Source of the DNA: Halorientalis regularis
GTDB taxonomy: Archaea; Halobacteriota; Halobacteria; Halobacteriales; Haloarculaceae
Assembly (NCBI RefSeq): GCF_023698535.1
Contig: NZ_JALJCL010000001.1
Span: 186,001 to 250,000, forward strand
Direction of reading: 5' to 3'
Length of the DNA: 64,000 nucleotides
In this document: piece after piece, positions 25,948 to 33,841 of the stretch
How the letters are laid out: each line of letters begins with the position of its first letter
Position numbering within the stretch: position 1 is the stretch's first letter
The notes under the pieces: generated by a model
Databases searched by the model: none
The model's input: only the letters and a program-made list of their open reading frames with translations
What the model was told of the DNA's origin: nothing
Translations under genes and position numbers: made by a program

Positions 25948-27548
25948 AACTTCACCCGCTGAGTGCGGTCACGCGAAGTCTCCAGCGGGGGCTGGTCGCG
26001 GCGTCGATGGCCTTCGTCCTGACCGGCATCGGGCGGTTCGTGGCTCCGGAACTGCTCGGCTCGTTCGCCCTCATCGCGGGGCTGTTCGTCCTCCTGTTCG
26101 TCGTCGGTGTTGCGTACGGCGTCGCCTACTACTACCGCTTCGAGTACGCGCTGACGCCGGACACGTTCGACGTGTACTCCGGTGTGATCGGCCGACAGGA
26201 ACGGGAGATTCCCTATCGGCGCATCCAGAACGTCGACGTAACCGAGAGCATCTTCCACCGGATCGTCGGCGTCGCCATCGTCCAGATCGAGACCGCCGGC
26301 GGTTCGGAGACCGAGGCGACGCTGAACTTCGTCGCCGCCGACGAGGCCCGTCGCCTCCAGCGCGAGGTCCGTGATCGCAGGGCCCGCGCTCGCGAAGACG
26401 ACACAGCGGATACAGACGAGGCCGAGCCCGCCGAGACAGAGAGGGGGGCGACGGCGGCGGCGACCGACAGTCCGTCCGAGACACGCCACACCGATCCCGA
26501 GGCTGTCGCCGACCGGCTCTCGCGGGAGGGCGACCTCGAACCCGAGACGACGCTGTTCGAGCTCGGGTCGACCGAACTGCTCGTCCTCGCGCTCACCTCC
26601 TTCCAGCTCGCATCCGTCGCCTTCCTCCTCTTTGGCTTTCCTATCGTGGAGGACCTGCTCGTCGGCCTGTTCGCGAGCGTCACCGGAATCGAGGCACCGG
26701 TCGACGCGCTGACCAGCACGCCGGATCTGGCGATTCTGATCGGTCTGCTGGCCGTCGCCTTCGCCGCCGTGACGATGTGGGCGGTGAGCACCGTCGTCAC
26801 GTTCCTGCAGTACTACGGGTTCACGCTCGGTCGGCAGGGCGAGGATCTGGTGTACGAGCGGGGCCTGCTCCAGCGCTACAGCGGGTCGATCCCGACCGAC
26901 AAGATTCAGACCCTGACGATCCAGGAGAACGTCCTGATGCGCGCGCTCGGCTACGCCGGGTTCGCCGTCGAGACGGCCGGCTACAGCCCCGGCCAGAGCG
27001 ACCAGGGACCACAGTCCGCGATTCCGCTGGCCGACCGGGAGCACACGCTCGCACTGGCGCGGGAACTCGAACCGTTCGACGAGCTGTCCTTCACCCGCTC
27101 GCCCAAACGAGCGCGGCGACGCTACGCGGTTCGGTACGGACTGGTCGTCCTCGGCCTGTCGGCGCTGACGTTCGGGCTCTCCGTCGCCGTCCCTGCGTTC
27201 GGTCTCTGGTACCTGCCGCTGTTCCTGTTGATCGGGGTCCCGCCGGCCGCGCACCTGAAGTGGAAACACCGCGGCTACTGTGTCGGCGAGGACCACTTCG
27301 TCGTCCGGGACGGCTTCTGGAACCGGAAGACGCGGATCGTGCCCTACTACCGGCTCCAGACGGTGATCCGCCAGCGGACCGTCTTCCAGCGTCGGCTGGA
27401 CCTCGCACACCTGACTGCCGACACCGCTACCGCGTCCCTGCTGGGCCGCCAGGACGCCACCGCCTACGACATCGAGGCCGACGTGGCGAGCGATCTCTAC
27501 GAGTTGAACCGCGAGCGGTTGCAGGCGAGTCTGCACGGCGGGACCTGA
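25944..27548 (+). CDS. Bacterial-PH-domain membrane protein (YdbT-like), tandem domains
   Basis: A 534-aa partner of the preceding gene. It has several membrane helices (near residues 20-60, 200-270, 395-430) and at least three PH-like segments with the family signature, for example YSGVIGRQEREIPYRRIQNV near residue 75 and YERGLLQRYSGSIPTDKIQT near 305, and again VRDGFWNRKTRIVPYYRLQT near 450. A low-complexity acidic linker rich in Ala, Glu, Thr and Asp lies near residues 145-185. The order YdbS-YdbT is conserved in bacteria and archaea. Confidence 0.85.
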   Translation: MKLHPLSAVTRSLQRGLVAASMAFVLTGIGRFVAPELLGSFALIAGLFVLLFVVGVAYGVAYYYRFEYALTPDTFDVYSGVIGRQEREIPYRRIQNVDVTESIFHRIVGVAIVQIETAGGSETEATLNFVAADEARRLQREVRDRRARAREDDTADTDEAEPAETERGATAAATDSPSETRHTDPEAVADRLSREGDLEPETTLFELGSTELLVLALTSFQLASVAFLLFGFPIVEDLLVGLFASVTGIEAPVDALTSTPDLAILIGLLAVAFAAVTMWAVSTVVTFLQYYGFTLGRQGEDLVYERGLLQRYSGSIPTDKIQTLTIQENVLMRALGYAGFAVETAGYSPGQSDQGPQSAIPLADREHTLALARELEPFDELSFTRSPKRARRRYAVRYGLVVLGLSALTFGLSVAVPAFGLWYLPLFLLIGVPPAAHLKWKHRGYCVGEDHFVVRDGFWNRKTRIVPYYRLQTVIRQRTVFQRRLDLAHLTADTATASLLGRQDATAYDIEADVASDLYELNRERLQASLHGGT

Positions 27549-27611
27549 CCGGCGGTGCTCGGTCCGGACCGTGTGCTTTTAGGACCGTTCCGGACGGAGA
27601 TTCGGACGATC

Positions 27612-29024
27612 ATGACTGACGAGGACTACCGTACGGAGCGGGACAGTCTCGGCGAGATGCAGGTGCCGGCGGACGCCTACTGGGGCGCACAGACCCAGCG
27701 CGCCGTCGAGAACTTCCCCATCTCCGACGTGACCTTCGGCCGTCGGTTCGTTCGCGCACTCGGGATCGTCAAGAAAGCCGCCGCACAGGCCAACGAGGAG
27801 CTCGGCACGATTCCCGAGGACAAGGCCGACTGCATCGTCGAGGCCGCCGACGAAGTCATCACCGGCGAGCACGACGACCAGTTCCCCGTCGACGTGTTCC
27901 AGACCGGTTCCGGGACCTCCTCGAACATGAACGCGAACGAGGTCATCGCCAACCGCGCGACCGAGCTCTACGGCGGCGAGATCGGTACCCGCGAGATTCA
28001 CCCCAACGACCACGTCAACTTCGGCCAGTCCAGCAACGACGTGATCCCCACCGCGATGCACGTCGCGTCGATGGAGGCCGTCCAGAAGGACCTCATCCCC
28101 GCGCTGGAGGTCCTGCGTGACGAACTCGAAGCCAAAGAGGCGGAGTTCGCCGACGTGGTCAAGACCGGGCGGACCCACCTCCAGGACGCCACGCCCGTCA
28201 CGCTGGGCCAGGAGTTCGGCGGCTACCGCGCGCAGGTCGAGAAGGGCATCACCCGCGCCGAGGACACCCGGCATCACCTGAGCGAACTCGCGCTCGGCGG
28301 CACCGCCGTCGGGACGGGTCTGAACACCCACCCGGACTTCCCCGAACTCGCCGCCGAGTACATGAGCGAGGAGACGGGCCTGGAGCTCCGCGAGGCCGAC
28401 AACCACTTCGAGGCCCAGGCCGCTCACGACGCGATGAGCGAGGCCCACGGCGCGCTTCGGACCATCGCGGGCTCGCTGAACAAGATCGCCAACGACCTGC
28501 GGCTGCTGGCCTCCGGCCCGCGCAACGGGCTCGGTGAGATCGACCAGCCCGAGAACCAGCCCGGGTCGTCGATCATGCCCGGCAAGATCAACCCGGTCGT
28601 CGCCGAGGCTGTCAACCAGGTTCACAAGCAGGTCGTCGGCAACGACGCCGCGGTGTCGGCCGGCGCGGCCGAGGGCCAGATCGACCTGAACCTCTACAAG
28701 CCCGTCCTCGCGCACAACTTCCTCCAGTCGGCGAAGCTACTGGCCAACGCCAGCGAGACCTTCGGCGAGAAGTTCGTCCACAAGCTGGAAGCCGACGCCG
28801 AGCACTGCGAGGAGCGCGTCCAGCAGAGCATGGCGCTGGCGACCGCGCTCAACCCTGCCATCGGCTACGACAAGGCCAGCAAAGTCGCGAAGAAGGCACT
28901 CGCCGACGGCAAGACGATCCGCGAGGTCGTCCTCGAAGAGGGCTACCTCGACGCCGAGGAGGTCGACGACGTGCTCGACCCGATGAAGATGACCGAGACT
29001 GGCATCCTGTCGGCCGACGACTGA
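27612..29024 (+). CDS. fumC: Fumarate hydratase, class II
   Basis: A 470-aa citric-acid-cycle enzyme that converts fumarate to malate. It belongs to the aspartase/fumarase superfamily: the GSSIMPGKINPV signature loop lies near residue 320, and active-site segments SSNMNANEV and HPNDHVNFGQSSNDVIPTAM are present. Class II is iron-free. Start ATG 27612 (MTDEDYRTERDSLGEM) is used because GEMQVPADAYWGAQT, the conserved N-terminus, follows; the open frame extends 19 codons upstream with no such match. Confidence 0.96.
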   Translation: MTDEDYRTERDSLGEMQVPADAYWGAQTQRAVENFPISDVTFGRRFVRALGIVKKAAAQANEELGTIPEDKADCIVEAADEVITGEHDDQFPVDVFQTGSGTSSNMNANEVIANRATELYGGEIGTREIHPNDHVNFGQSSNDVIPTAMHVASMEAVQKDLIPALEVLRDELEAKEAEFADVVKTGRTHLQDATPVTLGQEFGGYRAQVEKGITRAEDTRHHLSELALGGTAVGTGLNTHPDFPELAAEYMSEETGLELREADNHFEAQAAHDAMSEAHGALRTIAGSLNKIANDLRLLASGPRNGLGEIDQPENQPGSSIMPGKINPVVAEAVNQVHKQVVGNDAAVSAGAAEGQIDLNLYKPVLAHNFLQSAKLLANASETFGEKFVHKLEADAEHCEERVQQSMALATALNPAIGYDKASKVAKKALADGKTIREVVLEEGYLDAEEVDDVLDPMKMTETGILSADD

Positions 29025-29042
29025 GCGCCACAGACCGTCGAC

Positions 29043-29597
29043 TCACTTCTCTCGGCGACTGGGGGTCAACATCTCGTCACGGAGTTTGACGCTCCACTGA
29101 CCGTCGCCCCGGTCCCAGCCTTTCGGCGTCGCGCTCGTCCGGAGCCGTCGAGGCAGGTCCGGGTGTGGCGTGATCCAGACGATACAGCTGGCCTCGCCCT
29201 TCGAGAACGGATAGCCGACGTGAGTGCCGACGTACCCCTTCCTGTGACCGTGATCGGTCGGGCCCCAGTCCTTGGGGTCCCATTCCCGGACGAAGGCGGC
29301 GTCTGGGTTCGATTCGTTCCACCCCGCCCGGAGGAACGTCTCGTTTGTCCAGAAGCGAACGTCTTGGTGGAGCGTGTCGCTGTTGAACTCCGGCGACGAC
29401 TCGGTGTCCGGTCGATACCAAGTCGCGTCGTCCTCGTGGATTGTCTTCGTGTACGTGTCGTACCAGAACCCTTCGTGGACGCCGGCCCAGACCAGCCAGT
29501 CCGCGGCCGAGTTGTAGGACGACGGGGTCCCCAGGGCCGTCTCGATCTCGGATTTCGTGATGTCGACCCCGGCAAACGTCGCGTTCGACCTGGCCAT
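29043..29597 (-). CDS. Uncharacterised protein, Trp/Asp-rich
   Basis: A 184-aa soluble protein starting at ATG 29597. It is rich in aromatic residues, including VGTHVGYPFSKGEASCIVWI and REWDPKDWGPTDHGHRKGY. There is no signal peptide and no membrane helix. Nothing matches a family I know. Acidic composition is moderate. It is monocistronic and convergent with fumC, with an unusually plain upstream region carrying a TATATTT sequence. Possibly a recently acquired or lineage-specific gene. Confidence 0.6.
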   Translation of the reverse strand: MARSNATFAGVDITKSEIETALGTPSSYNSAADWLVWAGVHEGFWYDTYTKTIHEDDATWYRPDTESSPEFNSDTLHQDVRFWTNETFLRAGWNESNPDAAFVREWDPKDWGPTDHGHRKGYVGTHVGYPFSKGEASCIVWITPHPDLPRRLRTSATPKGWDRGDGQWSVKLRDEMLTPSRREK

Positions 29598-29773
29598 CTT
29601 GCGCGCGGCGGCGTGTGACCGCGCCAGTTTCGTCGCCAGTTGCGCTCGCGTGTACGTGACGTGTCCGATCTCCGATCTTTGGTCACCGGGTCTACCACAG
29701 TGATTTCAGCTATATTTCTGCGTAAGAATAGCTACTGGCGACCGATCACACGCCTGGCAAGCGTCCGAGCGAC

Positions 29774-29828
29774 GGCGAAAACCGTGGCTGTCCGGAGTGG
29801 CCCGGCGAGAAATACCGTGACTGTCCGG
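29774..29828. repeat. Imperfect tandem repeat in intergenic DNA
   Basis: Two copies about 30 nt apart: 29774-29795 (GGCGAAAACCGTGGCTGTCC plus GG) and 29804-29828. The second copy has three extra bases (GAGAAA) and a G-to-A change. They lie in the 253-nt interval between the uncharacterised gene and the SCP2-like gene, where I see no coding frame. Function unknown. Confidence 0.45.
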
Positions 29829-29850
29829 TCCGGCTCTACCGCGCGCAGAA

Positions 29851-30423
29851 TTAGTTGTCCGGCAGTTTCTCGGCGAGTTTCCCCATCGTCGTCGCCAGCT
29901 GGTCACCGGTCGCCTCGGAGCCGTCCATCTCGAACTGGCCGTCATCGTAGCCCGAGACCGGATCGAGCTGGCCAGTCGTCAGCGCCGTCAGCGTGTTGGC
30001 CGGCCCGCGGATTTCGAGGTCCGGGGTCTCGGCCAGCCCCGCGCCGCCCGAGACGGCCCCCGCGTCGGCGTCGAGTTCCAGGTGACTGGCCATCGGGGCG
30101 TCCGTCGCCTCGAAGTTCACCGTGGTGTCCTCCTCGATTGACTGTTGCACGTCGGGGCTGAACTGGGCCAGCAGTTCGACGCCCTGCCACTGGAGTTCCT
30201 GGAACTGGTCGACCGTCTCGGGGTTCTCGGCGGCGAATTCGGCCACGTCCACGTCGCCGACGCGGTCGATCACGTCGGACAGAAGCAGGGGGTTCTCCAG
30301 GGCCAGCACTTCGACCTCGCCTTCGAGATCCGCCAGTAGCTCGGGCAGTTCCTCGGTGAGTTCGTCGGTCGGCAGTTCGAGCACGCGCGCGACCTCTTCG
30401 GCGAGTTTCTCGGTGTCGGTCAT
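29851..30423 (-). CDS. SCP2-like sterol/lipid-carrier domain protein
   Basis: A 190-aa acidic cytoplasmic protein. An N-terminal helical region (TDTEKLAEEVARVLELPTDE) is followed by an SCP2-type domain from about residue 70, with DTTVNFEATDAPMASHLELD and LEIRGPANTLTALTTGQLDP, the strand-helix order of SCP2 domains, ending TMGKLAEKLPDN. It may bind a hydrophobic acyl or isoprenoid ligand. Ligand and pathway unknown. It is divergent from gatE. Confidence 0.78.
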   Translation of the reverse strand: MTDTEKLAEEVARVLELPTDELTEELPELLADLEGEVEVLALENPLLLSDVIDRVGDVDVAEFAAENPETVDQFQELQWQGVELLAQFSPDVQQSIEEDTTVNFEATDAPMASHLELDADAGAVSGGAGLAETPDLEIRGPANTLTALTTGQLDPVSGYDDGQFEMDGSEATGDQLATTMGKLAEKLPDN

Positions 30424-30568
30424 GGTCTTCGTTCACGACCGACCCAAAAGTGCCTGTCTCGTCGGTTCCGAGGCGATTTATGCCTGGGCCGTCGCCGCGG
30501 TCGACGGTCTGGCGACGAACTGACCGGAAGGGTGCGTTTTTTGACCGCCGGCCTCGCAGGTTCGGGCA

Positions 30569-32446
30569 ATGACTGACGCGGACGCCTTCGACTACGAGGA
30601 ACTGGGGCTGGTGGCCGGCCTGGAGATCCACCAGCAACTCGACACCGAGACGAAGCTGTTCTGTGCGTGTCCGACCGAGTTACGCGAACCGGAAGAGTCG
30701 ACGCGACGGTTCACCCGCTATCTCCACCCCACCAGATCCGAACTCGGCGAGATCGACGAGGCCGCGCTCGAAGAGAGCCAGATCGAACGCGAGTTCGAGT
30801 ATCTGGCCTACGACACGACCTGTCTGGTCGAGGAAGACGACGAGCCGCCACACCGCGTCGACGAGGAGGCGCTCGCGACGAGCCTGGAGATCGCCCAGCT
30901 CCTCGACATGCAGGTCGTCGATCAGGTCAACGTCATGCGCAAGATCGTCGTCGACGGCTCCAACACCACGGGCTTCCAGCGGTCGATGCTGGTGGCAAAC
31001 GACGGGCGGATCGAGACCTCCGAGGGGCCGGTCGGCATCGAGGACATGCTGCTGGAGGAGGAGTCCTGCCAGCGCGTCGAAGAGACCGATAGCGGGGTGC
31101 GGTTCAGCCTCGACCGGCTCGGGATTCCGCTGGTCGAGATCGGCACGAAACCCGACATCCGCTCGCCCGAGCAGGCCAAGGAGGCCGCCAAGCGGATCGG
31201 GATGCTCCTGCGCTCGACAGGACAGGTCAAGCGCGGCCTCGGCACCATCCGCCAGGACGTGAACGTCTCCATCGCCGACGGCGCACGCATCGAGATGAAA
31301 GGCGTCCAGAGCCTCGACGACATCGACGACCTCGTGCGCAACGAGGTCCGCCGGCAGGTCGAACTCGTCGATATCGCCGACGAGTTGGCCGAGCGCGACG
31401 CCGCCGTCGGCGAACCCGAGGACGTGACCGACGTGTTCGAGGAGACGGACTCGGGTGTCATCGGCGGCGCGCTCTCCTCGGGCGGCGTCGTGCAGGCGGT
31501 CCTGCTGGAGGGGTTCGACGGCATCGTAGGCCGGGAAATCCAGCCAGACCGCCGGCTCGGCACGGAGTTCTCCGACCACGCCAAGCGCCACGGCGCGGGC
31601 GGCATCTTCCACACTGACGAACTCCCGGCCTACGGCGTCACCGAGCCCGAAGTCGAGGCGCTCCGGGAGGCAGTCGGTGCCGAGCCAGACGACGCGGTGG
31701 CCATCGTCGCCGACGACCCCGAGACGGCCGAGTTGGCCGTCGAGGCCGTCGCCGAGCGCGCCGAGACGGCGATGGACGGCGTGCCCGAGGAGACCCGGGA
31801 CGCCAACGAGGACGGCACCTCCCGATACCTCCGTCCGCTTCCGGGGGCGGCGCGGATGTATCCGGAGACGGACGTACCACCCGTCGAACCCGATCCCACG
31901 ACAGTCGAGACGCCCGAGTTGCTCACCGAGAAGGTCGAGCGCTACACCGAGGAGTTCGGTCTCGGGGAGGGCGTGGCTGAACAGGTGGCCTACGGTCGCC
32001 GCTGGGAACTGTTCGAGGAGGGCGTCGAGACGGGCGTCGACCCGAACCTCGCGGCCCGCACGGTCGAATCGGACGTGACCGAACTCCGGCGGGACGACGT
32101 GCCCGTCGAGAACCTCACCGACGACCACTTCCGGGGCGTGTTCGACCTGCTGGCCGACGACGAGGTCGCGAAAGAGGGCGTCCCGGACCTGTTGACCGCG
32201 CTGGCGGAGAACCCCGAACTGTCCGCGGCTGAAGCAGCCGAGCAGGAGGACCTCGGCAGTGCCGGCGAGGACGAGGTCCGCGAGGCCGTCGTCGAGGTCG
32301 TCGAGCGCAACGCGGACCAGGTCGAAGAGGAGGGAATGGGTGCGTTCTCGGGACTCATGGGCGAGTGCATGGGAGCCCTTCGCGGACAGGCCGACGGCGA
32401 CCTCGTGAGCGAAGTATTACGCGAGGAGATCCAGAAGCGGGCGTAA
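30569..32446 (+). CDS. gatE: Glutamyl-tRNA(Gln) amidotransferase subunit E
   Basis: A 625-aa subunit of the archaeal GatDE complex, which amidates Glu-tRNA(Gln) to Gln-tRNA(Gln). The opening YEELGLVAGLEIHQQLDTET is diagnostic; EESCQRVEETDSGVRFSLDR and RIEMKGVQSLDDIDDL belong to the GatB-like catalytic core. An AspRS-like (GAD) insertion lies near residues 280-400 and a YqeY-like helical tail ends the protein (ECMGALRGQADGDLVSEVLR). Unlike GatB this is the archaeal form. Its GatD partner is not in the window. Confidence 0.96.
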   Translation: MTDADAFDYEELGLVAGLEIHQQLDTETKLFCACPTELREPEESTRRFTRYLHPTRSELGEIDEAALEESQIEREFEYLAYDTTCLVEEDDEPPHRVDEEALATSLEIAQLLDMQVVDQVNVMRKIVVDGSNTTGFQRSMLVANDGRIETSEGPVGIEDMLLEEESCQRVEETDSGVRFSLDRLGIPLVEIGTKPDIRSPEQAKEAAKRIGMLLRSTGQVKRGLGTIRQDVNVSIADGARIEMKGVQSLDDIDDLVRNEVRRQVELVDIADELAERDAAVGEPEDVTDVFEETDSGVIGGALSSGGVVQAVLLEGFDGIVGREIQPDRRLGTEFSDHAKRHGAGGIFHTDELPAYGVTEPEVEALREAVGAEPDDAVAIVADDPETAELAVEAVAERAETAMDGVPEETRDANEDGTSRYLRPLPGAARMYPETDVPPVEPDPTTVETPELLTEKVERYTEEFGLGEGVAEQVAYGRRWELFEEGVETGVDPNLAARTVESDVTELRRDDVPVENLTDDHFRGVFDLLADDEVAKEGVPDLLTALAENPELSAAEAAEQEDLGSAGEDEVREAVVEVVERNADQVEEEGMGAFSGLMGECMGALRGQADGDLVSEVLREEIQKRA

Positions 32447-33181
32447 TCAGTCCTCGTCGCCGTTCTCGGCCCGGTCGATCCGCTGGCCGGCCTGCCGAAA
32501 GATCCCGCGTAGCGTTCTCGCTTCACGGCCAGTGGGATGCGCGCGGCCGACGAACCGCCGCCAGAGCCGCGTTGCCTTGGCACGCTTCTCCTCGGGGTGG
32601 CCGATATCCTCCAGAAACGCCCCGAACTGCTCGTGGAGGCCCTCGACCGACTGCTGATCGGCGCGCTCGTGGCGCTCGTCGGGGTGTTGAGTCTCCTCGA
32701 CGGTCGAATCCCGCAACTCGTACAGCACGACGGTCGCGGCCTGCCCGAGGTTCAGGACCGGGTACTCGGCGCTGGCGGGGATCGAACAGACCTGATCCAT
32801 CCGGGCCAGTTCGTCGTTGGTGAGACCGACGCGCTCCCGGCCGAAGACGACGGCGGTGTCGGCCGCGATGCCAGCGAGTTCCTCGGCCAGATCGGCGGGC
32901 CGCAGGAACGGATAGCGGACGTGTTTCGTCGCGTCCTCGTTGGTCACCGCGGTCGTGCCGACGGTGTGGTACCCGCTGACGAGTTCGTCGAAGGAGAGTT
33001 CGCGGGCCTCGGGAAGCACGTCCTCGCGGGCCTGACCGGCGAAGCCGTAGGCCTCGCCCTCCGGGTCGAGTTCGGGCGGATCCACGAGGAGGAGGTCCGA
33101 GAGGCCGAAGTTCTTCATCGAGCGGGCGATGGTGCCGACGTTCCCGGGTTCGGTCGCGTCGACGACGGCGACTGCAACCAT
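32447..33181 (-). CDS. trmJ: tRNA (cytidine/uridine-2'-O-)-methyltransferase (TrmJ, SpoU/SPOUT family)
   Basis: A 244-aa SPOUT methyltransferase that uses AdoMet to 2'-O-methylate position 32 of tRNA. Motif 1 is PGNVGTIARSMKNFGL; motif 2 VVFGRERVGLTNDEL; motif 3, the knot, is LNLGQAATVVLYEL. The C-terminal helical extension (RAKATRLWRRFVGRAHPTGR) is also typical of archaeal TrmJ. Its ATG at 33181 overlaps the upstream gene by 3 nt, and the stop abuts gatE (32446/32447) in a convergent arrangement. Confidence 0.93.
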   Translation of the reverse strand: MVAVAVVDATEPGNVGTIARSMKNFGLSDLLLVDPPELDPEGEAYGFAGQAREDVLPEARELSFDELVSGYHTVGTTAVTNEDATKHVRYPFLRPADLAEELAGIAADTAVVFGRERVGLTNDELARMDQVCSIPASAEYPVLNLGQAATVVLYELRDSTVEETQHPDERHERADQQSVEGLHEQFGAFLEDIGHPEEKRAKATRLWRRFVGRAHPTGREARTLRGIFRQAGQRIDRAENGDED

Positions 33182-33705
33182 CAGAGATCCAGTTCGCTGA
33201 GGTCGACGCCCAGGTCGTCCAGTTTCTCGTCGTCCAACTTCTCCAGTTCCTCTTCGAGGGTAGGGAGTTCCTCGGCAGGGTCGGGCGCGGGAATGTCGTC
33301 GGCGTCGGTGTCGACGTGGTCGATGCCGGCGTATCCGTCCGGGGCGCGGCCGCCGTCGTCGAACCAGGCGTGGAAGGCGTCTTCCAGCTCGGTCTCGCCG
33401 GCGTAGTCTTTGCCGCCCTCCTCGCGGAACCAGTAGAGGAAGTCGGCCTCGTGTTCCGGACAGAGGAGGACTTCCCCGAGTGGTTCGCCGTAGACGACGC
33501 GGGCGACGTTGCACTCCTGGATGTTCTCGTCGCCGTGGACCAGATAGCAGGCGTCACACGGCTCGCCCATCATCGTCGAGAGCCGGACGATGCGGTCGCG
33601 CGTCTCGGGTTCGAGCGTTCCGAGCGGCTCGAGATCGCCGTCCTCGTCGAACACTTCGTCCTCGTCGAACCGCCAGCCACGCAACCCGATATTGACCTTG
33701 CCCAT
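33181..33705 (-). CDS. Conserved-type haloarchaeal protein with CxxC, coupled to trmJ
   Basis: A 174-aa acidic protein starting at ATG 33705. The N-terminus [20 protein letters not shown] and the [10 protein letters not shown] segment (Cys pair, possible zinc site) are visible; the C-terminal 45 residues are Glu/Asp/Leu-rich and probably coiled or disordered. The TGA overlaps the trmJ ATG (ATGA), so they form an operon and may share an RNA-related role; the function of this protein is unknown. Confidence 0.78.
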   Translation of the reverse strand: MGKVNIGLRGWRFDEDEVFDEDGDLEPLGTLEPETRDRIVRLSTMMGEPCDACYLVHGDENIQECNVARVVYGEPLGEVLLCPEHEADFLYWFREEGGKDYAGETELEDAFHAWFDDGGRAPDGYAGIDHVDTDADDIPAPDPAEELPTLEEELEKLDDEKLDDLGVDLSELDL

Positions 33706-33841
33706 ACCGGCCGTACTCGTTTGGCGACCAAAAAGCGCGCGACTCGGCCTCCAGCGACGCGCTCCAGTTCTCGGAATCTGAGATGGACCGGGTAGTATTT
33801 GATAATCACGCCTCAAACGGACGATAACTAACTAAAGATTT

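Noticed and set aside
25518-27548. Longer frame reaching upstream of the second PH-domain gene
   Set aside because: The upstream half runs in the wrong frame over the first PH gene. The ATG at 25944 gives the conserved N-terminal helix and ATGA overlap.
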